From an uncultured Bacillota bacterium (GTDB lineage Bacteria; Bacillota; Clostridia; UBA1381): DNA of 12,944 bases. The first letter of the stretch is position 1, and each line of letters opens with the position of its first letter. Where the stretch lies: contig CASFSH010000162.1 in assembly GCA_949297205.1 (NCBI GenBank), positions 1 through 12,944 of the forward strand, written 5' to 3'. Shown piece by piece: positions 1 through 7,128 of the stretch. The notes under the pieces were generated by a model. It saw nothing but the letters and a program-made list of their open reading frames with translations, was not told the DNA's origin and did no database searches. The position numbers and the translations under genes are program-made.

Positions 1-1664
1 ATATTAAAACTGATGAAGTCACAAAAACGGATTTTCCTGTGCTGTCAATGGAGCAGGAATATGTATCAAACAAAATCAGAGAAGCATTAATGAGGAAAGA
101 GTTCAGTGAAATTTTACTTCACGGTGTAACCGGCAGCGGAAAAACAGAGGTTTTTATGAATGCCATAAAAGCCGTTACCGACTCGGGAAAGCAAGCAATA
201 ATTCTTGTGCCCGAAATATCTTTAACACCTCAGATGCTTGAGCATTTTATTTCCAGGTTCGGAGAAAATGTTTCCGTTTATCACAGCGGATTGTCTTTAG
301 GTGAACGTTATGACGAATGGAAAAAGATGCGTGAATCGAAAGTCAATATTGTAATAGGTGCACGTTCTGCGGTTTTTGCACCCTTTGACAATGTGGGAAT
401 AATAATTATAGATGAAGAGCATGAATCTACATACAAATCGGAAAAACCTCCGAGATATGACACAAAAGAAGTGGCGCGTTTCAGGGCAAAACAGAATAAC
501 TGTATAATGATTTTGGCATCTGCAACTCCCGATATAGGTACATATTACCGGGCGCAAAAAAAAGAAATAGGGTATCTTCAGTTAAAAACAAGAATAAATA
601 AAAATCCTATGCCCGAAGTTAAAATTGTAGATATGAGACAGGAGCTTTCTTCGGGAAATAAGAGTATTTTTTCGGCAACTCTTTTCAGAGAAATCAAAAA
701 AAATATTGAAAAAAAGGAACAGACAATTCTGTTTTTGAACCGCAGAGGTTTTTCTACCTTTGTTTCCTGCAGAAACTGCGGATATGTTGCGGTATGCCCG
801 CACTGTAATATATCCTTGACATACCATAAATACAATAATACGCTTAAATGCCATTATTGTGGCTATGAAAGAAATAATTATACCGTTTGTCCCTCCTGCG
901 GAAGTAAATATATAAGGTATTTCGGCGGAGGAACTCAAAAAGTGGAAGAGGAAGTAAAAAAATACTTTCCTTCTGCTTCAACCATTAGAATGGATAACGA
1001 TACGACATCAAAACAAAATTCTCATGAAAAACTGTTAAAGGAATTTTATGAAAATAAAACAGAGATATTGATAGGTACACAGATGGTTGCCAAAGGTCTG
1101 GATTTCCCCGATGTGACGCTGGTAGGAGTAATATCGGCAGATACAATGCTTAATATTGACGATTACAGGTCGGCTGAAAGAACATTTGATATTCTTGAAC
1201 AGGTAACGGGAAGAGCGGGACGTGCAAAAAAGAAAGGCAGAGCTGTAATACAGACATATTCACCTGAACATGATGCGGTGGTATTTGCTTCAAATCATAA
1301 TTATATTGATTTTTACAATCATGAAATATCTTTAAGACAAGTCATGTGGTATCCGCCGTTTTGCGATATGGTATCAATTTTGTTTTCCGGACCTTTTGAA
1401 TCTTCTGTTGCTCAATGTGCAAGATATTTTGCAAAAAACATTTCCGGAATAAAAGAGAAATACGGTAAAATTCAAATATTGGGACCTATACCGTCGGCTA
1501 TAACAAAAATAAAAAATAAATTTAGATGGAGAATACTGATAAAATGTGAAAATGCCGATATGTTATCCGAAACACTGGTTACAGCTGCGGAAGAATGTTA
1601 TAAAAATAAAAATTATGAAAATATTTCAATAGTGATAGATAAAAATCCGAATAATATGTATTGA
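1..1664 (+). CDS. priA: Primosomal protein N' (replication restart helicase PriA), 5'-truncated by the window edge
   Basis: ATP-dependent 3'-5' DNA helicase that recognises stalled forks and reloads the replicative helicase. The frame is open to the left edge (first full codon at 3), so the gene starts upstream; about 553 codons are visible against roughly 730-830 in the family. The missing part would be the N-terminal DNA-binding region. Numbering from the codon at 39: Walker A GVTGSGKTE around residue 35, Walker B DEEH at 125-128, then LNRRGF, then eight cysteines in four CxxC pairs (244/247, 253/256, 271/274, 284/287) that bind two zinc ions inside the helicase core. These are followed by GTQMVAKGLDFPDV (346-359) and QVTGRAGR (388-395), helicase motifs V and VI. 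All motifs are intact. It is the first gene of a plus-strand train; def follows after a 174-base gap. Confidence 0.97.
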   Translation, partial: IKTDEVTKTDFPVLSMEQEYVSNKIREALMRKEFSEILLHGVTGSGKTEVFMNAIKAVTDSGKQAIILVPEISLTPQMLEHFISRFGENVSVYHSGLSLGERYDEWKKMRESKVNIVIGARSAVFAPFDNVGIIIIDEEHESTYKSEKPPRYDTKEVARFRAKQNNCIMILASATPDIGTYYRAQKKEIGYLQLKTRINKNPMPEVKIVDMRQELSSGNKSIFSATLFREIKKNIEKKEQTILFLNRRGFSTFVSCRNCGYVAVCPHCNISLTYHKYNNTLKCHYCGYERNNYTVCPSCGSKYIRYFGGGTQKVEEEVKKYFPSASTIRMDNDTTSKQNSHEKLLKEFYENKTEILIGTQMVAKGLDFPDVTLVGVISADTMLNIDDYRSAERTFDILEQVTGRAGRAKKKGRAVIQTYSPEHDAVVFASNHNYIDFYNHEISLRQVMWYPPFCDMVSILFSGPFESSVAQCARYFAKNISGIKEKYGKIQILGPIPSAITKIKNKFRWRILIKCENADMLSETLVTAAEECYKNKNYENISIVIDKNPNNMY

Positions 1665-1728
1665 ATATGATGTGCCGTGTTTGTAAAAAATAAATGATGC
1701 GGAATGGATTTTAAAGAATTATGAAAAT

Positions 1729-1758
1729 TTCAGGCGGTAACAGTAATTTTTATATAAT
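1729..1758 (+). promoter_or_regulatory. Weak candidate promoter ahead of def
   Basis: The 174-base gap 1665-1838 is the longest break inside the first gene block. It contains a perfect TATAAT at 1753-1758, but the best -35 match 18 bases upstream (TTCAGG at 1729-1734) agrees with TTGACA at only three positions. Two 4-bp GC stems lie just before the def ribosome binding site: TGCC/GGCA at 1793-1805 and GCCG/CGGC at 1810-1823. An internal promoter for def and the genes behind it is possible. In DNA this AT-rich the -10 match alone is weak evidence. Confidence 0.25.
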
Positions 1759-1838
1759 TGCCGAATAAATTTTTTATATAGAAGTAATTTTATGCCGTTA
1801 TGGCAACGAGCCGTTTTTGCGGCGGAATGGAGAGTTTT

Positions 1839-2294
1839 ATGGCTATAAGAGAAATTCGGGAAAAGGGTGATGAAATTCTTTACAAGGTTTGTAAACCCGT
1901 TAAGAATTTTGATAAAAAATTAGGAATATTGTTGGACGATATGTATGAAACTATGAAAAGCAAGGACGGAGTCGGACTTGCTGCACCGCAGGTGGGAATA
2001 TTAAAACGTGCGGTGGTTATAGATGTAGGCGAAGGAAAAATAGAACTTGTAAATCCGGAAATAACAGCGTCATCCGGAAGTCAGATAGGCAATGAAGGAT
2101 GTTTGAGTGTTCCCGGCGTGTACGGAGAGGTTGAAAGACCCAATGAAGTTACCGTAAAAGCTCAGGACAGAAACGGTAACACCTTTGAAATAACAGGAAA
2201 GGAATTGCTTGCCCGTGCTTTTTGCCATGAATTGGAACATTTGGACGGCAAGTTATTTCTTGACAGAGTAATAAGATTTGAGGAAAGCGAATGA
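1839..2294 (+). CDS. def: Peptide deformylase
   Basis: Metalloenzyme that removes the formyl group from the N-terminal formyl-methionine of new proteins at the ribosome. The chosen start is ATG 1839, giving 151 residues beginning MAIREIREKGDEIL, the usual N-terminus of the family. GGAGAG at 1829-1834 serves as its ribosome binding site. An in-frame ATG at 1800 would add 13 untypical residues and has no ribosome binding site. All three active-site motifs are present: GVGLAAPQVG (44-53), EGCLSVP with metal ligand Cys88, and HELEHLDG with ligands His130 and His134 and catalytic Glu131. The last motif has Glu where many homologues have Asp (HExDH); this should be a conservative change. The stop overlaps the fmt start (ATGA at 2291), so the two are probably translationally coupled. 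Def and Fmt act on the same formyl group, one adding it and the other removing it. Confidence 0.97.
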   Translation: MAIREIREKGDEILYKVCKPVKNFDKKLGILLDDMYETMKSKDGVGLAAPQVGILKRAVVIDVGEGKIELVNPEITASSGSQIGNEGCLSVPGVYGEVERPNEVTVKAQDRNGNTFEITGKELLARAFCHELEHLDGKLFLDRVIRFEESE

Positions 2295-3226
2295 AAAATT
2301 TAAAGATAATGTTTATGGGAACTCCGGATATTGCCGCAGTGTGTATGAAGGCTATGATTGATAAAGGCTTGAATATCGTATGTGCAATTACGCAGCCTGA
2401 CAAACCTAAGGGAAGAGGTCACAAAATGATGCCGACAGAGGTTAAGGTTTGTGCCTGTGAAAACAATATCCCGGTATATCAGCCCGAAAAAATAAAAAAT
2501 AATGAACTTATGCCCCTGTTGCAGGAATATAAGCCCGATATTATTGCAGTTGTGGCTTACGGTAAAATTCTTCCTTCATATGTGTTGGATTTTCCTAAAT
2601 ACGGCTGTGTGAATATGCACGCCTCATTGCTTCCTAAATACAGAGGTGCTGCGCCTATACAGTGGTCTGTTATAAATGGTGAGGAATATACCGGAGTAAC
2701 AACCATGCTTATGGCTGAGGGATTAGATACAGGTGATATGCTTTTACAGAAAAAAATAAAAATAGGCGAGTATGAAACCTCTGAACAGCTTTTTGACAGA
2801 ATGGCTGTACTTGGAGGAGAGGTATTGTGTGAAACTATAGAGAATATAGAAAACATAAAACCCATACCGCAGAATCACAACGAATATACCTATGCACCTA
2901 TGATATCAAAAGAAATGGGTAAGATTGACTGGTCAATGGGTAAAAAGAAAATATCAAAGCTTATATGCGGAATGAATTCCTGGCCTTTGGCATATACAGA
3001 ATACAAAGGAGAAATTGTTAAAATAATAAGTGCAAAAATTTCCGATGAAACGCCTACGGGTGAAAACGGACAGATAATCAGACATGAAAAGGGAAAAGGA
3101 TTGCTTGTAAAATGTTCCGACGGCGGAATATGGCTTGAGGTTATTCAATTCCCTGCAAAAAAGAAAATGCATGTGGATGAGTATTTGCTGGGACATACCC
3201 TGGAAATGGGCGAAATATTACAATAA
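2291..3226 (+). CDS. fmt: Methionyl-tRNA formyltransferase
   Basis: Transfers a formyl group from 10-formyltetrahydrofolate to Met-tRNA(fMet), making the initiator tRNA for translation. The protein has 311 residues, a normal length for the family. The N-terminal Rossmann-like domain opens with KIMFMGTPDIAA. The catalytic triad matches the E. coli one: Asn108 and His110 in CVNMHASLLPKYRGAAPIQ, and Asp146 in GLDTGDM. The loop SLLPKYRGAAPI (112-123) is the family signature. The C-terminal part, from about residue 205, is the tRNA-binding beta-barrel domain and includes WSMGKKKISKLICGMNSWP. The start is the ATG overlapping the def stop by four bases, preceded by AGGAAAG at about 2281. The stop is followed within 16 bases by the next gene, so the operon continues. 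Confidence 0.97.
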   Translation: MKNLKIMFMGTPDIAAVCMKAMIDKGLNIVCAITQPDKPKGRGHKMMPTEVKVCACENNIPVYQPEKIKNNELMPLLQEYKPDIIAVVAYGKILPSYVLDFPKYGCVNMHASLLPKYRGAAPIQWSVINGEEYTGVTTMLMAEGLDTGDMLLQKKIKIGEYETSEQLFDRMAVLGGEVLCETIENIENIKPIPQNHNEYTYAPMISKEMGKIDWSMGKKKISKLICGMNSWPLAYTEYKGEIVKIISAKISDETPTGENGQIIRHEKGKGLLVKCSDGGIWLEVIQFPAKKKMHVDEYLLGHTLEMGEILQ

Positions 3227-3241
3227 AAAAGGAGTAAATTT

Positions 3242-3940
3242 ATGTTTTACGGATTTTACTATGATCCTACGTATATTTTGGTTATATTGGCCTTTGTGCT
3301 TTCATTGATAGCTTCTTTCGGAGTACAGGCAACCTTTTCAAAATATAAAAAGGAAAAAACGTCAAGAGGTGTGACAGGTGCGGACGCCGCACGGCGCATA
3401 CTTGATATGAACGGTTTATATAATATAAAAGTAGAAAGAATTGCAGGAAATTTAACAGATCATTATGACCCTTCCGCTAATGTTATAAGATTGTCCGATT
3501 CTACTTATAATGATGATTCGGTTGCGGCGGTGGGAGTTGCGGCACATGAAGCCGGTCACGCAGTACAGCACGCAGTAGGTTATGTGCCTATTAAGGTAAG
3601 AAATGCTATCTTCCCTGTTGTAAAAATAGGAACATCACTGTCAATGCCGTTGTTTTTTATCGGTCTGATCTTTCAGATGATAAATCTGGCATATTTGGGT
3701 ATTATTTTATTTGCGTTGGCGCTTGTGTTCCAGGTTGTTACTCTTCCTGTGGAGATAAATGCAAGCAGAAGAGCAATCAGAATACTTGACGAAACAAATT
3801 TACTGCAGGATGATGAAATAAAACCTGCAAAAAAGGTTCTTACCGCGGCCGCTATGACATATATTGCCGCCGTTGCGTCAACAGCTTTGCAGCTGCTTCG
3901 TCTTCTTATTTTGGTAGGAGGAAGAAGGAGTGACGACTGA
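3242..3940 (+). CDS. YugP-family membrane zinc metallopeptidase
   Basis: Membrane-bound neutral zinc peptidase of the B. subtilis YugP family (Zn_peptidase_2); its substrate is not known. The protein has 232 residues, about the family length. An N-terminal membrane segment (about 10-30) is followed by a soluble stretch ending in the zinc signature AAHEAGHAVQHA, with ligands His102 and His106 and catalytic Glu103. Two further hydrophobic segments (about 125-148 and 150-170) lead into LPVEINASRRA, where Glu171 is the likely third ligand, and a last segment covers about 205-225. The start ATG follows GGAG at 3231-3234. A gene of this type between fmt and rsmB is a known clostridial arrangement, so its presence here is not foreign. 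No functional link to its RNA-processing neighbours is evident from the sequence. Confidence 0.92.
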   Translation: MFYGFYYDPTYILVILAFVLSLIASFGVQATFSKYKKEKTSRGVTGADAARRILDMNGLYNIKVERIAGNLTDHYDPSANVIRLSDSTYNDDSVAAVGVAAHEAGHAVQHAVGYVPIKVRNAIFPVVKIGTSLSMPLFFIGLIFQMINLAYLGIILFALALVFQVVTLPVEINASRRAIRILDETNLLQDDEIKPAKKVLTAAAMTYIAAVASTALQLLRLLILVGGRRSDD

Positions 3941-4010
3941 TAATATAAAACTTGGAAATATCAGAACAATTCCGAAAATTATATCCACTGTAATTTATGT
4001 TAAAAGTTGA
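3930..4010 (+). CDS. Possible 26-codon coupling ORF between the metallopeptidase gene and rsmB
   Basis: This GTG-initiated reading frame encodes 26 residues (MTTDNIKLGNIRTIPKIIST, then VIYVKS). AGGAGG at 3916-3921 lies 8 bases upstream of the GTG, an ideal spacing and a better site than the one before rsmB. The frame overlaps the end of the metallopeptidase gene by 11 bases and stops 6 bases before the rsmB ATG, so ribosomes finishing here could re-initiate on rsmB. I recognise no domain. It could also be a chance frame: AGGAGG here also encodes Gly-Gly-Arg residues of the upstream protein. Confidence 0.35.
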   Translation: MTTDNIKLGNIRTIPKIISTVIYVKS

Positions 4011-4016
4011 AGAATT

Positions 4017-5330
4017 ATGAAAAATGCAAGAGAAAAAGCTTTACAGATTTTGTATGAAATAGAATATAACGGCGCATATTCAAATATGGCGTTAAAAAAA
4101 GCACTTAACGGTGAAAAGGATATATCGGATTTGGATAAGGCATTTATAACACGTATAGTATACGGAGTTGTAAGCTATAAACTGAATCTTGAATATATAA
4201 TAGAAAACAATTCAAAAATAAAGCTGAAAAAAATATCAAAATATATAATGCTTATTTTGAAAATCGGAATTTATCAGCTTAAATATATGGGTAAAGTACC
4301 CCGGTCTGCGGCGGTAAACGAAAGCGTAAAACTTGCAAAAAGATACGGTCATGCGGCAAGTGCAGGATTTGTAAACGGGGTTTTGCGGTCGGTAATAAAA
4401 AATAAAGTTGTATACCCGGAGGATAAAATCGAAAGGCTGTCAAAAGAACTTTCATATCCTTTACAGCTTTGTACTAAATGGTGCAATGATTTTGGGTATG
4501 AATTTACAAAGGATTTGCTTGAAGCAATGAATCGGGAAGCAGAAACGACACTCAGAGTAAACAGATTAAAAACCAATCCTTGTGAGCTTGTAAAAACAAA
4601 TAATAAACTGTTACTTTCCGATATATATGAGTATGCGGTAATCTCATCCGGAACAGACATTGTCTCGGATGACATATATAAAAAAGGATTTGTATATCCG
4701 CAGGATATTTCTGCAATGGCGGTTTCCGTTGTTTTGAATCCCGGATCGGGGGAAAAAGTTCTTGATCTGTGTTCCGCACCGGGAGGAAAGGCAACTCATA
4801 TTGCTGAACTTATGAACAACCGCGGTACGGTTATTGCCTGTGATATACATGAACATAAAATGAAATTGATTGAAAATAATGCGAAAAGACTGGGAATCGG
4901 AATAATACAAACCAAACAGTATGACGCCTGTCAATATAATAAAGAGTTTGATTCGGCATTTGATAAAGTTCTTGTTGATGTACCCTGTACGGGGTATGGA
5001 ATAATACGAAAAAAACCTGATATTAAGTGGAAAAATGAATTAATTGAAAATATTACAGGAATTTCGCAGGAAATTTTGACAAATGCAGGAAAGTATGTTA
5101 AAATAGGGGGAGAAATGGTTTTTTCTACCTGTACCATAAACAAAGAAGAAAATGAGCACAGGATTTTTGAGTTTATAAAGAATAACAAAAATTTTGAACT
5201 CACTGACTTTTATGAATTGCTGCCTGAAAAGTTAAGGCATGATACGGCAAGAAAAGGGTATGTAACATTTTATCCCAATATTGATAACACAGATGGATTT
5301 TTTATTGCAAAAGCAAAAAGGTGCAGATGA
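4017..5330 (+). CDS. rsmB: 16S rRNA (cytosine 967-C5) methyltransferase
   Basis: SAM-dependent enzyme that makes m5C967 in 16S rRNA (E. coli numbering). The protein has 437 residues, the usual length. Residues 1-130 form the NusB-like RNA-binding domain, including AREKALQILYEIEYNGAYSN and SAGFVNGVLRSV. The catalytic domain carries the SAM-binding motif VLDLCSAPGGKATH (248-261), DIHEHK, and the two expected cysteines: Cys324 in DVPCTGYG and Cys372 in FSTCTINKEENE. One of these forms the covalent bond to cytosine and the other helps release. The ATG at 4017 gives a family-typical N-terminus, but its own ribosome binding site is poor (GAAGAA), which fits coupling to the short ORF ending 6 bases earlier. 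Its last codons overlap the start of rlmN. Confidence 0.96.
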   Translation: MKNAREKALQILYEIEYNGAYSNMALKKALNGEKDISDLDKAFITRIVYGVVSYKLNLEYIIENNSKIKLKKISKYIMLILKIGIYQLKYMGKVPRSAAVNESVKLAKRYGHAASAGFVNGVLRSVIKNKVVYPEDKIERLSKELSYPLQLCTKWCNDFGYEFTKDLLEAMNREAETTLRVNRLKTNPCELVKTNNKLLLSDIYEYAVISSGTDIVSDDIYKKGFVYPQDISAMAVSVVLNPGSGEKVLDLCSAPGGKATHIAELMNNRGTVIACDIHEHKMKLIENNAKRLGIGIIQTKQYDACQYNKEFDSAFDKVLVDVPCTGYGIIRKKPDIKWKNELIENITGISQEILTNAGKYVKIGGEMVFSTCTINKEENEHRIFEFIKNNKNFELTDFYELLPEKLRHDTARKGYVTFYPNIDNTDGFFIAKAKRCR

Positions 5331-6349
5331 TGATTGATTTAAGAAGTATGGAATATGCCGAACTTGAGGCTTTTTTAACAGAATCGGGTGAACCGAAATA
5401 CAGAGCAAAACAAATTTTTTCATGGGTGATGCAAGGCGCTGAATCCTTTGATGAAATGACAAATATTTCAAAGAAAACAAAACAAATGCTTATGGAAAAA
5501 TGTTTTATATCCAAGCTTTCCATTAAAGAAAAATATATCTCAAAAATTGATGGGACAATAAAATATTTATTTGCTCTTGATGACGGTAATTGTATAGAAA
5601 CTGTAATTATGAGATACCATCACGGTATAACGGTTTGTATATCGTCGCAGGTGGGCTGCCGTATGGGATGCGGTTTTTGTGCGTCGACCATCGGAGGATT
5701 ATATCGGAGTCTGACTGCCGGAGAAATACTTAATCAGGTTATTTACGCACAAAAAGATATAAAAGAAAGAATAAGCAATATAGTAATGATGGGAATAGGA
5801 GAACCTCTGGATAATTATGATAACGTTATAAAATTTTTACATAATGTTAATCATTCGGACGGCTTAAATATCGGATACAGGCATATATCTCTTTCAACCT
5901 GCGGAATTGTTGACAAAATTTACAAACTTGCCGATGAAAATTTACCTATTACCCTTTCGGTTTCATTACACGCACCGAACAATGAAATACGCGGCGGCAT
6001 TATGCCGGTGAATCATAAATATAAAATTGAGGAACTTATTGAAGCTTGCAGAGCTTATATAAAGAAAACCACAAGAAGAATAAGTTTTGAATATTCATTA
6101 ATATCGGGAGTAAATGACAGCGTGGAAAATGCGGAAGAACTTGCCAAGCTTCTTCAGGGAATGTTATGTCATATAAATCTTATTCCGGTAAACCATGTGG
6201 AGGAAAGGGAATATCATAAAAGCAAAAATTCCGATATTAAAAAGTTTCAGGAAAGACTTATACAGCTTGGAATGAATGCAACAATAAGGCGGGAATTAGG
6301 TGCGGACATCAGCGCCTCCTGCGGACAGCTCAGAAAAAAATTGCTGTAG
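5330..6349 (+). CDS. rlmN: Dual-specificity RNA methyltransferase RlmN (23S rRNA A2503 / tRNA A37, C2)
   Basis: Radical-SAM enzyme that methylates C2 of adenosine 2503 in 23S rRNA and A37 in some tRNAs. From ATG 5330 it has 339 residues, normal for the family. The radical-SAM cluster motif is CRMGCGFC with Cys110, Cys114 and Cys117. Just before it, TVCISSQVG holds Cys103, the catalytic cysteine position (E. coli Cys118). Cys331 in ADISASCGQ is the C-terminal cysteine that is first methylated (E. coli Cys355). GIGEPLDNYDN and SLHAPNNEIR are further family motifs. ATG 5330 is preferred because AAGGTG at 5318-5323 then has the same spacing as seen at the phosphatase gene. ATG 5327, giving an ATGA overlap with the rsmB stop, is nearly as good, and GTG 5321 is unlikely. 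Confidence 0.96.
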   Translation: MIDLRSMEYAELEAFLTESGEPKYRAKQIFSWVMQGAESFDEMTNISKKTKQMLMEKCFISKLSIKEKYISKIDGTIKYLFALDDGNCIETVIMRYHHGITVCISSQVGCRMGCGFCASTIGGLYRSLTAGEILNQVIYAQKDIKERISNIVMMGIGEPLDNYDNVIKFLHNVNHSDGLNIGYRHISLSTCGIVDKIYKLADENLPITLSVSLHAPNNEIRGGIMPVNHKYKIEELIEACRAYIKKTTRRISFEYSLISGVNDSVENAEELAKLLQGMLCHINLIPVNHVEEREYHKSKNSDIKKFQERLIQLGMNATIRRELGADISASCGQLRKKLL

Positions 6350-6387
6350 ATCTTTATAAATTATGTATTGGAATTGAGGTGAGTACA

Positions 6388-7128
6388 ATGGAATTTGCCG
6401 CTGTGTCCGATGTAGGACTTCAGAGAAAAAACAACGAGGATAACTACTTTATATACAAAAACGAAAAACTTTACGGCGGAATGGTTGCCGATGGTATGGG
6501 CGGACATAACGCAGGTGAGGTTGCAAGCAAAATGGCTTGTGAGATAATTAAACAGTATATTATAACCAAATTTAATCCCGATATGGATTATATGGAAATT
6601 GCAGAGTTAATCCGCACGGCTTTTATTATGGCAAATCATCATATTTACGAAGCTTCATCCGCTAATGAAAATGCAGGTATGGGAACAACTGCAACCCTGG
6701 CTTTTGTATATGAAGAAAAGCTTATCATTGCTCACGTCGGAGACAGCAGATGTTACAGAATTACAGAGGATAAAATAGAACAGCTTACTCAGGATCATTC
6801 TTATGTGGGAGAACTGGTAAGAATGGGTAAAATTTCAGAGGATGACGCAAAAAGTCATCCCAATAAAAATGTAATAACGCGTGCAATAGGCACTGATAAA
6901 AATCTGAAAGTTGATATAAATGTATTAAAATATAATTATGAGGAAATATTTTTATGCAGTGACGGTTTAAGCAATATGCTTTCCGACACGCAGATAAAAG
7001 AATTTTCCAATCAGGATAATTTGGAAAAATCATTGCAGGATATGGTTGCTCTTGCAAATAAAAAGGGCGGTTTTGACAATATCACGGCAGTGGCATTCAG
7101 AAATATGAAAGGAGAAGCCGGAAAATGA
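6388..7128 (+). CDS. stp: PP2C-family Ser/Thr protein phosphatase (PrpC/Stp type)
   Basis: Metal-dependent phosphatase that reverses phosphorylation by the kinase encoded next door. From ATG 6388 the protein has 246 residues, typical of bacterial PrpC/Stp. All PPM motifs are visible: SDVGLQRKNNEDN (7-19), VADGMGGHNAGE with metal ligand Asp35, GTTATLAFV (99-107), HVGDSRCYR (116-124), CSDGLSNML with Asp192, and GGFDNITAV with Asp230. ATG 6388 is preceded by GAGGTG at 6376-6381, six bases away. A GTG at 6379 lies inside that ribosome binding site and is rejected as the start. It is probably cytosolic, having no signal or membrane segment. A 38-base gap separates it from rlmN, and its stop overlaps the kinase start (ATGA at 7125). 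Confidence 0.96.
   Translation: MEFAAVSDVGLQRKNNEDNYFIYKNEKLYGGMVADGMGGHNAGEVASKMACEIIKQYIITKFNPDMDYMEIAELIRTAFIMANHHIYEASSANENAGMGTTATLAFVYEEKLIIAHVGDSRCYRITEDKIEQLTQDHSYVGELVRMGKISEDDAKSHPNKNVITRAIGTDKNLKVDINVLKYNYEEIFLCSDGLSNMLSDTQIKEFSNQDNLEKSLQDMVALANKKGGFDNITAVAFRNMKGEAGK

Noticed and set aside
39..41. GTG as the start of priA
   Set aside because: The frame stays open to the left edge, and a PriA without about 190 N-terminal residues would lack its DNA-binding domain; this is truncation by the window.
1800..1838. In-frame ATG upstream of def
   Set aside because: It has no ribosome binding site, and the 13 extra residues do not occur in deformylases, whereas ATG 1839 gives the standard N-terminus.
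5321..5329. GTG 5321 as the start of rlmN
   Set aside because: It lies inside the probable ribosome binding site AAGGTG that serves ATG 5327 or 5330.
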